The translations under genes were made by a program, and so were the position numbers. The notes under the pieces were generated by a model. It ran no database searches. It was not told the DNA's origin and saw nothing but the letters and a program-made list of their open reading frames with translations. A stretch of 21,770 bases of DNA from an uncultured Ruminococcus sp. (GTDB lineage Bacteria; Bacillota; Clostridia; Oscillospirales; Ruminococcaceae): assembly GCA_937910385.1 (NCBI GenBank), contig CALEPT010000137.1:1-21770 (forward strand). Direction: 5' to 3'. This document shows, piece by piece, positions 8,303 to 14,755 of this stretch (its first letter is position 1; every line of letters begins with the position of its first letter).

Positions 8303-9214
8303 TCAGAGAGAATAGTTTGCGATATATCTGTTCAAATGCTCCAAATATCGCTGTGTCATGGCGTTTATTGGTCTGTCTGTAGTAGTGATGTAGCCTATTT
8401 CCATTTGCTCATCGCTTTCAAGTGGAATTGCGACAATGTTATCGCCGTTAAGATCTGTACTCAGGATCCCTGACGAAATAGTGTAGCCATCGAGTCCGAT
8501 CAGAAGATTAAACAGCGTTGCTCTGTCCGATACTACGATATTTTTCGGACTTTCAGCGGTGATGTGCAGTTCCTCTGCAAAATAAAAGGAATTCTTTACT
8601 CCCTGATCGTAGGTAAGCCGAGGATATTCTTTCAGATCCTCCAATGTTACGCTTTTTCGTCCAACAAGTGGATTTTGTCGGCTGACAAAAACATGCGGTC
8701 TCGCCGTGAACAGCTTTATAAACTGTATTTCCTCGTTTTGCAGAATATGGCGAATCACTTCGCGATTGAAGTTGCTTAAAAAGAGGATACCTATATCGCT
8801 GCGGTGAGTTCTTACATCCTCGATGATCTCGGTGGTTTTCAGTTCACGCAGAGTAAACTCATATTTGTTCCTGCCATATTCACGGACGAGTTCTACAAAT
8901 GCGTTCACCACAAAAGCATAATGCTGTGACGATACTGCAAACACTCTTCTTGGCGGCGGTGCGGCTTTATACTCATTTTCAAGCAGTTCTGTCTGCTCGA
9001 CTATCTGCCTTGCATATGAAAGGAATTTTGTGCCGTCCTCAGAAAGATACACGCCCCTGTTGCTGCGGTTGAAAATGGTTATTCCCATTTCCTTTTCAAG
9101 CTCGGCGACAGATTTTGAAAGACTCGGCTGAGCGATAAAAAGCCTCTGTGCTGCCATTGTGATCGAGCCTGTTTCTGCTATTTCTATTATGTATTTTAGC
9201 TGTTGTAATGTCAT
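8303..9214 (-). CDS. LysR-family transcriptional regulator, probable regulator of metE-metF
   Basis: This is a full-length LysR-type regulator (303 residues). The N-terminal winged helix-turn-helix spans about residues 1-60 (TLQQLKYIIEIAETGSITMA, then LFIAQPSLSKSVAELEKEMG). A linker helix and a periplasmic-binding-like effector domain follow from about residue 90. The ATG is preceded by AGGAG at good spacing. It is encoded just upstream of metE on the same strand, separated by 103 bases that contain a palindromic operator candidate. From position and the known role of LysR regulators (MetR, MtaR) in methionine synthesis I infer control of metE-metF, perhaps in response to homocysteine. The effector cannot be read from the sequence. 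It could instead regulate a distant target. Confidence 0.9.
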   Translation of the reverse strand: MTLQQLKYIIEIAETGSITMAAQRLFIAQPSLSKSVAELEKEMGITIFNRSNRGVYLSEDGTKFLSYARQIVEQTELLENEYKAAPPPRRVFAVSSQHYAFVVNAFVELVREYGRNKYEFTLRELKTTEIIEDVRTHRSDIGILFLSNFNREVIRHILQNEEIQFIKLFTARPHVFVSRQNPLVGRKSVTLEDLKEYPRLTYDQGVKNSFYFAEELHITAESPKNIVVSDRATLFNLLIGLDGYTISSGILSTDLNGDNIVAIPLESDEQMEIGYITTTDRPINAMTQRYLEHLNRYIANYSL

Positions 9215-9587
9215 TTTTTCTCCTGTTTTATTGTTAAAGTTGATCGGGTTCTGATCCTCAAAAACGGATCATGTCCGGCGGAAAGAACGAACCTCCCCTG
9301 ATTTTAGGCAGAATAGTCTGATCAAAGCCTCCTGTAGGACTTTTATCATGCTTGAGCTTAAACAGCGTGTCATCAAGCAGGGTTCGATTTTTATTTATTT
9401 TACCATGAATTTATTGAAATTACAATAAAAATTCTTGGTTTTGTATATAACTTCTCTTTAGATGCAAGGGATAAAGAATGCTGAATATGATGCAAAAACC
9501 GCTTAGAAGGCTATTCTAAGCGGTTGTATTTACCGGAAAATATTCAGTTTCCTTTTAGATGCTAATGATATTTTCTCGCACCGATGA
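9215..9587. other. Intergenic region upstream of LysR; short open frame and a hairpin
   Basis: No convincing full gene is present. On the minus strand a frame runs to a stop at 9258-9260. From about 9383 it reads TLLDDTLFKLKHDK, then SPTGGFDQTILPKIRGGSFF, then PPDMIRF. It looks protein-like but lacks an obvious ATG or ribosome site and could be the tail of a lost gene. GATCC (9253-9257) and GGATC (9266-9270) form a small palindrome in the LysR leader. 9384-9490 is AT-rich with nothing recognisable. No SAM, T-box or cobalamin riboswitch core was seen. Confidence 0.4.
9497..9525. terminator. Perfect 12-bp stem, probable terminator
   Basis: AACCGCTTAGAA (9497-9508) pairs perfectly with TTCTAAGCGGTT (9514-9525) over a five-base loop. 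On the minus strand the stem runs into TTTTTGC; on the plus strand GTATTT follows. No complete gene now ends at it, so it is probably left over from a deleted transcription unit next to the feoB remnant. Confidence 0.6.
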
Positions 9588-9839
9588 TTTTCATGCAGCG
9601 CAAATCATCATATACATACTGCAATGCTGGACAGTGCGATGTCAGCGGTCATCTCACCGGCAGAGGCTCTTGCATTCATGTTTGCAACAACGTTCAATAT
9701 TCCTTGCCTTATGGCTCTTTCCACGACTTACAAAGAATCGCACTCGCTGAAATGGACGGTAAAGGTCGCACTGTTCTATATCTGCAACTCGCTTGTGCTT
9801 TCATTTATCGTTTATCATAATGCAAATATCTTTATGTGA
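9588..9839 (+). pseudogene. C-terminal remnant of ferrous iron transporter FeoB
   Basis: The last about 70 codons read like the C-terminal membrane segment of FeoB, the GTP-dependent ferrous iron permease. SPAEALAFMFATTFNIPCLM, followed shortly by SHSLKWTVKVALFYICNSLV, matches the family pattern of a proline-alanine-phenylalanine helix, a conserved PC pair, then S-x-KWT before the final helix. The GTPase domain, the Gate helices and the rest of the permease (over 600 residues) are missing. The frame is closed by a stop at 9585-9587, so this cannot be a working transporter. It is followed by a strong terminator at 9851-9890, as at an original gene end. The ATG at 9624 is probably an internal methionine. 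Family assignment is by recognition only. Confidence 0.55.
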
Positions 9840-9850
9840 TCAATATATTC

Positions 9851-9890
9851 AAAACAGGCTTTTCGGAACGTTTCCGGAAAGCCTGTTTTT
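9851..9890. terminator. Strong bidirectional terminator
   Basis: AAAACAGGCTTT (9851-9862) pairs with AAAGCCTGTTTT (9878-9889), and the interior CGGAA/TTCCG extends the stem. Six T residues end the plus-strand side, and on the minus strand TTTT completes the stem. It lies 12 bases after the feoB remnant stop and downstream of the leftward membrane protein gene ending at 9972, so it may serve both. Confidence 0.8.
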
Positions 9891-9971
9891 TGAAATGGCT
9901 CTAAGTGAAGTCCTGCATTATCACACAGCTTATTTATGTCATTTATGCCATAAATAACTGATAACCTCATC

Positions 9972-10589
9972 TTAAGTAATAATGAAAAGCGCAATAAACA
10001 TCACAGCGTTTGCTATATTCCCGCCTCCTGCTATTCTGAACAGCGATATGATAAAGAATAACGGCAATGTATTAAAAATGCAAGCCCACCTCGGCAAAGA
10101 CGTAGTACCTGTTATTACTGCTATAAAGAAAGTGACCGCGAATATAAGCAAACCGATATAGCATACGATCATTGTTGCAGATGTTTTCTTGAAAAAGTCC
10201 AGTATTATTTTTCTTGCATTTTCGGTGCATCCAAGTCTGATATAGAACCATTCGACCAGACCGCAGATTGCATGATGCGGTATAACACAGGTAATAAACA
10301 GGACAGCCCCGATAATCATAATAGCAGCATAAACATTTGAAAACTGCCGCATCCATTCGCATAAAGCCAGAAATCCGCAGAACGACATTATCAATGCCAA
10401 GATACCAAGTACGATTGAACACATCGGTCTTTTCAGCGGCATACCTTCTAATAGTTCTGAAAGCTTTTCGTTATCGTTCAGCTGTTTCGCTGAAAATCTG
10501 CCGTTAGGCGTATATGTGATCAAACAGTCACAGTACCAACAAAGCACATGGCCGAAAAAAGCGATCAGTAACAGTATTCTTATCATCAT
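9972..10589 (-). CDS. Integral membrane protein, unrecognised
   Basis: The product (about 205 residues) has roughly six hydrophobic segments: an N-terminal one (MMIRILLLIAFFGHVLCWYC), then about residues 55-80, 90-115, 140-170, 175-190 and the C terminus. A histidine-bearing motif, IPHHAICGLVEWFYIRLG, lies in the middle, and a short cytoplasmic stretch follows the first helix. I think it may belong to a small Firmicute membrane family such as DUF6796, but this is from memory and uncertain. The start was placed at the first of two adjacent ATG codons, preceded by GGAAGAGGAGAAA; the longer frame starts inside the leader. It follows the S-component-like gene by 99 bases in the same direction and may be co-transcribed with it. 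Confidence 0.65.
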   Translation of the reverse strand: MMIRILLLIAFFGHVLCWYCDCLITYTPNGRFSAKQLNDNEKLSELLEGMPLKRPMCSIVLGILALIMSFCGFLALCEWMRQFSNVYAAIMIIGAVLFITCVIPHHAICGLVEWFYIRLGCTENARKIILDFFKKTSATMIVCYIGLLIFAVTFFIAVITGTTSLPRWACIFNTLPLFFIISLFRIAGGGNIANAVMFIALFIIT

Positions 10590-10688
10590 TTTCTCCTCTT
10601 CCACGGGATGCAACGGTTTACACACTTGCAGTAATCCTCATATTACTGATTGTAAAGCTCATTGCCATGATCCTCTATAAATCATTTA

Positions 10689-11261
10689 TTATCTATCAAA
10701 TTTCAATAGCTTCTTAGTAATGTAATAAGTTACCACAGAAATTACTATTCCTACGATAATTACAACCGGAAATGCCCATGCAGGACTGCAGCTCATCAAT
10801 GTTTCTGCGTAACCATTCGGCATTTCTTCGACGGCACACTCATAGGTATAATCCCGATTGAACCATATCTGCCCGTAATATCCAAATGTCGAAAAAGCCA
10901 TTATTACAGCAGCGATCATATTGCCTGTTGAGTTATATTTAAACATTAAACGCACACACTCTGCAAGAATTGCAATAAAAATGACGGGGATACAATGCCA
11001 CATATTCGCATCCTGAATTGCAAAGAAAGTGAAAAGCATTCCAAGTGACAGGCAAACGGCAGCTCCAAACGCCTTAATTTGATCAAAGGCTTTAGCTGCT
11101 ACGCCTGTTACAAGTAATCCTGCGGTGATCTGATAGCAAACAAATAAAAATGGATGTATCGAGCCCAACACACAAACGATCACTGACATCACTACATACA
11201 TTACAACATACATTACCATCCACAGTGCGTTCTTCTTACTCCATTTGTTTTCTTGTTTCAT
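10689..11261 (-). CDS. Probable MptD/Trep_Strep-family ECF transporter S component
   Basis: A 190-residue hydrophobic protein of about six membrane helices, the size of a substrate-binding S component of energy-coupling-factor transporters. The pattern KYNSTGNMIAAVIMAFSTFG, followed soon by WFNRDYTYE, and the long final helix ending KKLLKFDR resemble the Trep_Strep/MptD group. Ligands of that group are poorly known. No ATPase (EcfA) or transmembrane T subunit (EcfT) gene is in the window, so it would need a shared module encoded elsewhere or have another role. The start was set at the second of two nearby ATGs because AAGGAG then lies 8 bases upstream. It lies downstream of a degraded reading-frame cluster on the same strand. 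Confidence 0.6.
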   Translation of the reverse strand: MKQENKWSKKNALWMVMYVVMYVVMSVIVCVLGSIHPFLFVCYQITAGLLVTGVAAKAFDQIKAFGAAVCLSLGMLFTFFAIQDANMWHCIPVIFIAILAECVRLMFKYNSTGNMIAAVIMAFSTFGYYGQIWFNRDYTYECAVEEMPNGYAETLMSCSPAWAFPVVIIVGIVISVVTYYITKKLLKFDR

Positions 11262-11292
11262 ATTCATTTCTCCTTATTAAAATAATTTTGTA

Positions 11293-11379
11293 TCAATCGC
11301 AGTACCTCATCAAATGCAGGCTTGCAGCCTGAAACAAAGTATCGCAGCGCATATCAGTGGTGAATTCCTTTTCAAACAT
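11293..11379 (-). CDS. 28-codon open frame, possible gene start fragment
   Basis: The frame reads MFEKEFTTDMRCDTLFQAAS and stops after CD. AGGAG lies 12 bases upstream and its ATG overlaps the stop of the preceding broken frame (CATGTTTGA), the usual layout of coupled operon genes. It looks like the first codons of a longer gene lost by deletion. I do not recognise a family. Confidence 0.3.
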   Translation of the reverse strand: MFEKEFTTDMRCDTLFQAASLHLMRYCD

Positions 11380-11522
11380 GAATGATGCGTTTCACTCCTG
11401 TTTTTCGGAAGATCTCAGCATAACTTGGTGCAAATGCGTACAGCTTTTCTGCACTCACGTATGCTGCGGTCAGACCGCCTGCAAGCAGTAATACTGCCAC
11501 AGCCTTAAATCAGTATTTTCAT
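11372..11522 (-). pseudogene. Frameshifted small membrane or secreted protein
   Basis: The ATG at 11522 overlaps the preceding stop (ATGA). It follows a GGTGATCTGTT leader and encodes only five codons before TAA. One frame over, the sequence continues as KAVAVLLLAGGLTAAYVSAE, then KLYAFAPSYAEIFRKTGVKR and a short end. This is a hydrophobic N-terminal segment followed by a polar tail, all protein-like. A single-base deletion around 11506-11511 would explain the break. The family is unknown. Confidence 0.45.
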
Positions 11523-11964
11523 AACAGATCACCTGCTTTTTTGAAAATACAAACGCAATTACAACGTAGCATATCAACATAATAATACTTTTTTGAGGTG
11601 TTGTTTTCTGTTATATCCGAATTGCTTCTAACCTGCACAGCATTCGGTTTCAAGAAAAAATTCACAAAGAAGTTTGTTTTAGTCAGCAGCAAGCCTGCAA
11701 ATACAAAGTACTGTATGCCGCAGATCATCATAACAGCATTTACATCACTGAGACTACTTCCGAATGTCAGCAATGCAAGAACAGCACCAAACAGTCCGAT
11801 AAAAGTCAAAGCACCGAATCTACGCAAAAGACGTACAGCAGAAAGCATCCTGACCAGCTTTGCAATGCGTTTGCTTATCAGCTCTATAATACCGATATCA
11901 TCAGAATCAGAAGTACGTAATCAGCAGCTGTCAAAAGTATAGTAGGAATTGTTCGTATTTTCAA
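11519..11964 (-). pseudogene. Broken membrane protein gene heading a remnant operon
   Basis: A frame open from 11920 to the stop at 11519 reads IELISKRIAKLVRMLSAVRL, then about three hydrophobic segments (ALTFIGLFGAVLALLTFG, VNAVMMICGIQYFVFAGLLL) and a polar tail. It has no start codon with a ribosome site. The likely beginning lies in another frame: from TTG at 11964 it reads LKIRTIPTILLTAADYVLLI and stops at 11884, leaving the rest out of frame. AAAAAAGGAG (about 11980-11989) and a consensus promoter precede it. The 109-residue ATG frame from 11848 could still be translated, but the whole looks like a decayed gene. The family is not recognised. Confidence 0.45.
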
Positions 11965-11989
11965 GTTAGCAGATGCAAACTCCTTTTTT

Positions 11990-12018
11990 ATTATATCACG
12001 CTCCGCGTTACATTTCAA
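11990..12018 (-). promoter_or_regulatory. Consensus promoter for the leftward remnant operon
   Basis: On the minus strand TTGAAA (12018-12013), 17 bases and TATAAT (11995-11990) are followed directly by a ribosome-site-like AAAAAAGGAG. It is one of the best promoters in the window, yet it now drives frameshifted genes. The 12062-12111 palindromes lie just upstream. Confidence 0.65.
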
Positions 12019-12061
12019 GTTGTTTTGAAAAAAACATCAATGGCCAATCTCGAATTTTATA

Positions 12062-12111
12062 AGTTATAACTGATAAAAGTCTAAAATATATATTAATTAT
12101 CAGTTATAACT
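12062..12111. repeat. Twin AGTTATAACT palindromes within a 15-bp inverted repeat
   Basis: AGTTATAACTGATAA (12062-12076) and TTATCAGTTATAACT (12097-12111) are exact inverted copies. Each contains the self-complementary 10-mer AGTTATAACT, with centres 40 bp apart. The arrangement suggests two dimeric operator sites for one regulator, about 45 bp upstream of the leftward promoter. It could also be the ends of a tiny repeat element. Confidence 0.6.
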
Positions 12112-12240
12112 GTGATTAGTGTTCTGGAACAGATACCCTATAACTTCCCTAAGTATGTTGTTTCTATGGATGAGCTTGATTTTAGCAGAAACGGAATAAA
12201 ACACATGAGCATAAGGAATTTTCTTTTGAACGGCTCTTGA
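12112..12240 (+). pseudogene. C-terminal fragment of an AAA ATPase (AAA_14/DUF4143-type)
   Basis: The frame runs 42 codons to TGA at 12238-12240. It contains IPYNFPKYVVSMDELDFSRN, then GIKHMSIRNFLL. This matches my memory of the conserved C-terminal end of the large AAA_14 plus DUF4143 family of archaeal/bacterial ATPases (KYVLSMDE-x-x-G-IKH-x-x-IIDFLL). The nucleotide-binding part (about 380 residues) is absent. The upstream boundary coincides with the inverted repeat ending at 12111, so the rest was deleted or replaced there. Confidence 0.6.
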
Positions 12241-12267
12241 CAATTTGCGATTTCGTGGTAAACCCGC

Positions 12268-12390
12268 TTAAAACAATTTGCGAAAATGGCTGCTGACAAA
12301 ATCCAATTATGGATTTGTTGAAAAACGCAGCGAGTTATCCTATGCAAGAATAGTCTAAACTGTTTAGGGCACAGTGCAAAATTGTTTTAA
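12268..12390. repeat. Imperfect 14-bp inverted repeat bounding a gene-free stretch
   Basis: TTAAAACAATTTGC (12268-12281) and GCAAAATTGTTTTAA (12376-12390) are inverted copies differing by one inserted A. Between them lies AAATCC-AATTAT-GGATTT (about 12299-12316). A direct repeat ACAATTTGCGA occurs at 12240-12250 and 12273-12283. No open frame is present in 12241-12398. It could be a degenerate miniature element or operator DNA for the kinase promoter. Confidence 0.4.
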
Positions 12391-12398
12391 CAAAGCTC

Positions 12399-12427
12399 TT
12401 GATTAAATCGCTCTGTTGTGGTATAAT
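12399..12427 (+). promoter_or_regulatory. Promoter of the tandem HipA-like kinase genes
   Basis: TTGATT (12399-12404), a 17-base spacer and TATAAT (12422-12427) are followed by AAAGGAGG and the ATG at 12457. The predicted leader is about 20 bases. Confidence 0.7.
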
Positions 12428-12456
12428 AACTACACTAAACGAAAGGAGGCGGTAAC

Positions 12457-13590
12457 ATGACATATGAACTGCGGCACTTTGATACTCCGCTAATGAGGTT
12501 CACAGCGACTGAGGATACAAGCATGCCCGAGATAGAAATACTCTGGGTGAACGAAGAAAAGAAGGCGTTACTGCCTCTTGATATGAATATTGACGGCGAC
12601 AGCGTTTCGCGTTGGCTGAGGCATAGGACTATACCGAAGAATCGTGCATACGTCCACAGCTTTCTCAGCAAGTGCGGACTCAACCTCAATCGTCCTATGA
12701 GCATACTCAGCGTATCAAAGGGACTGTCGCTGAACGACTGCTACTGGGTGGTTGAGGAAGGCTTTAAGGGCAGCTTTGCCGAGTACAACCTTTATGATAA
12801 CAGATTCAGCAGAGTGCTGGGACTTATCGCCTTCACAGGCTATGGCAGCTCTGTGAGAACATCTCTGGCATCCTGTCCGGAGTTCACTACAAATGGAATG
12901 CTCCCCAAGTGCTGGCGCAGAGAAAGCGGTGCTATCAGGCTTTACAAAGGCGGAACAAGCGGAGCTTCAAATAAAGGCAATGAACCATATTCGGAATTTT
13001 ATGCTACTCAGATAGCAGATTCTCTGGGTATCAACGCTATCTCCTACGGACTGTCAAAATGGCAGGGTGAACTGTGCTCCACCTGCGAACTGTTCACAAG
13101 CAAGGATTATTCATTTATGCCTATCGGCAGACTGGTCACAAAAGGCGGTATGAAAGCTGTCCGTGAGTATTACAAGTCGCTGGACGAGGAGTTCATAAAT
13201 GCGCTTGATGATATGCTGGTGCTTGACGCAATAATTTGCAACGTAGACAGACATTTCGGAAACTTCGGATTTCTGGTGGATAACCGCGCTAACAAGATAG
13301 CCGCTCCTGCACCTCTGTTCGACCACGGCAATTCGCTTTTCAATCTTGCAGGCAGAGATGACCTTGCCTCAGGTACAGCACTCAGCGATTATGCGGATAC
13401 GCTCGTCCCATGCGTGTATGATGACTTCATCGGCACTGCTAAACAGGTGCTTACCAACAGGCACAGAGACGGACTTCGCAGGCTGCTCGACTTCCGCTTC
13501 AAGCGTCATTCAAGATACAATCTCGATAGTAAGCGACTGAAGCTCATCGAGGAGCAGATACACAAACGTGCAAAGGAATTGCTGATATAA
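12457..13590 (+). CDS. HipA-like protein kinase, first of a tandem pair
   Basis: A 377-residue protein with the core of the HipA/CtkA-like Ser/Thr kinase fold. Lys164 in IRLYKGGT and the following glycine/asparagine loop with NEPYSEFY resemble the ATP-binding lysine and loop. CNVDRHFGNFGFLVD gives a catalytic Asp264 and Asn269. APLFDHGNSL gives the metal-binding Asp289. The N-terminal about 115 residues are a family-specific region ending NLYDNRFS. The ATG has AGGAGG 7 bases upstream and a consensus promoter. HipA kinases phosphorylate translation factors such as glutamyl- or tryptophanyl-tRNA synthetase and are normally paired with the DNA-binding antitoxin HipB. No HipB-like gene is present here; the neighbour is a paralogous kinase. 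The target is unknown. Whether it acts as toxin, regulator or defence kinase is inference. Confidence 0.75.
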   Translation: MTYELRHFDTPLMRFTATEDTSMPEIEILWVNEEKKALLPLDMNIDGDSVSRWLRHRTIPKNRAYVHSFLSKCGLNLNRPMSILSVSKGLSLNDCYWVVEEGFKGSFAEYNLYDNRFSRVLGLIAFTGYGSSVRTSLASCPEFTTNGMLPKCWRRESGAIRLYKGGTSGASNKGNEPYSEFYATQIADSLGINAISYGLSKWQGELCSTCELFTSKDYSFMPIGRLVTKGGMKAVREYYKSLDEEFINALDDMLVLDAIICNVDRHFGNFGFLVDNRANKIAAPAPLFDHGNSLFNLAGRDDLASGTALSDYADTLVPCVYDDFIGTAKQVLTNRHRDGLRRLLDFRFKRHSRYNLDSKRLKLIEEQIHKRAKELLI

Positions 13591-13622
13591 GGCAAATAAT
13601 CAAATTGAAGGGAGGCTTTGCT

Positions 13623-14723
13623 ATGTATTATGTAATGAACAAAGACCGTATTATAGCGGAATTTGACTATAATAAAAATGAGCTTGGCACAGCTGTACCG
13701 AAGCTTATCTCAGGCAGCCTTCCCGAAATATACGGTGATATGAAGCTGAAAAGCTGGCTCGAAACTCGCCGAAGTGCAAAGCACCGTGCAGAGATAGCAA
13801 AGCTGCTGCGAAGTCTCGGAATGACCGACATAAAGAGCTTTATTGACGTATCCCTCGGACTGACTCTCACAGATACGCTGTGGGTAAAGGAAGAGCATTC
13901 CAACAGCAAGTGGGCTGATGTCAACCTCTACGACAACGAGTTCAGCGAAATCGTATCCCAGACCGCATTCATGGGCGGTATATCCGACCTGAGCTTTAAG
14001 ACCACTTCTCCCGAATACGGCACTGACGGAATGCTTCCCAAGTGCTGGGTGCGGCGTCCCGATGGAGTTTATCTGCTCAAAGGCGGCACAAAAGGATTTG
14101 ATGGTGCAGGCTATGAGCCATATTCCGAATATTTTGTCTCACAGTTTGAAAATGCTCTCGGAATAGAACATATTGAATACGACCTCGACCGCTATCACGA
14201 CAGGATCGTCAGCACCTGCAAGCTGATAACCTCAAAAGAAGTCAGCATGATACCTTCGGTGTATTATTTCAAGAATTGCTCTGAACTGCCTGAATACCTC
14301 GATATTGCGGACAAACTGGGTGCAGGTGAAAAGCTGCGCGATATGCTTGTGCTTGATGCTCTGACCTGCAACTATGACAGGCATCTGAACAACATTCAGT
14401 TCCTTGTTGATTCGGATACTTACGAAATAATACGCCTTGCTCCTGTTTTCGATAATGGTATGGGACTTTGCAGTCATTGCAAAAATGAATCTGCCGACGA
14501 TTTTATCGAATACGGAAACAACCACGTTCCTTTTGCTTATTATAGCTTTGACGATCACATTCCAGCTCTTATGAGCGATGATATGTATCGCAGGCTCAAT
14601 GATATCAAGGACTTTCACTTTGTAAACCACAGCGGCTATCCTGTTTCTTCCGAAAGGCTGTCGGCCTTGAATGGTTTTATTAAGCACAGGATAGGCAAGC
14701 TGCTTGAATTGTATAATGCATAA
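13623..14723 (+). CDS. HipA-like protein kinase, second of a tandem pair
   Basis: A 366-residue paralogue of the preceding gene. Conserved blocks occur in the same order: SLGLTLTDTLWVKEE, NLYDNEFSEI, GTDGMLPKCW, then the kinase core. Lys153 (LLKGGTKG), the EPYSEYF loop, CNYDRHLNNIQFLVD with Asp252 and Asn257, and APVFDNGMGL with Asp277 are all retained, so it appears catalytically complete. The start was placed at the ATG preceded by AAGGGAGG; the upstream TTG would include the ribosome site. It starts 32 bases after the first kinase stop without a new promoter and ends at a perfect hairpin, so the pair forms a two-gene operon. The N-terminal about 75 residues differ strongly from the paralogue, suggesting different partners or one kinase acting on the other. 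Confidence 0.75.
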   Translation: MYYVMNKDRIIAEFDYNKNELGTAVPKLISGSLPEIYGDMKLKSWLETRRSAKHRAEIAKLLRSLGMTDIKSFIDVSLGLTLTDTLWVKEEHSNSKWADVNLYDNEFSEIVSQTAFMGGISDLSFKTTSPEYGTDGMLPKCWVRRPDGVYLLKGGTKGFDGAGYEPYSEYFVSQFENALGIEHIEYDLDRYHDRIVSTCKLITSKEVSMIPSVYYFKNCSELPEYLDIADKLGAGEKLRDMLVLDALTCNYDRHLNNIQFLVDSDTYEIIRLAPVFDNGMGLCSHCKNESADDFIEYGNNHVPFAYYSFDDHIPALMSDDMYRRLNDIKDFHFVNHSGYPVSSERLSALNGFIKHRIGKLLELYNA

Positions 14724-14726
14724 AAT

Positions 14727-14750
14727 AGCCGCAGGGATTACCCTGCGGCT
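14727..14750. terminator. Terminator shared by the kinase operon and the leftward DUF1835 operon
   Basis: AGCCGCAGGG (14727-14736) pairs perfectly with CCCTGCGGCT (14741-14750) over ATTA, followed by TATGTTT. On the minus strand it runs into ATTTTA. It sits between two convergent stop codons. Confidence 0.8.
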
Positions 14751-14755
14751 TATGT

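Noticed and set aside
9559..9820. Two alternative frames (63 and 78 codons) over the feoB remnant
   Set aside because: They overlap the frame with FeoB-like sequence and have no protein-like pattern.
14232..14687. 151-codon minus-strand frame opposite the second kinase
   Set aside because: Shadow of a gene whose kinase motifs are intact; no ribosome site.
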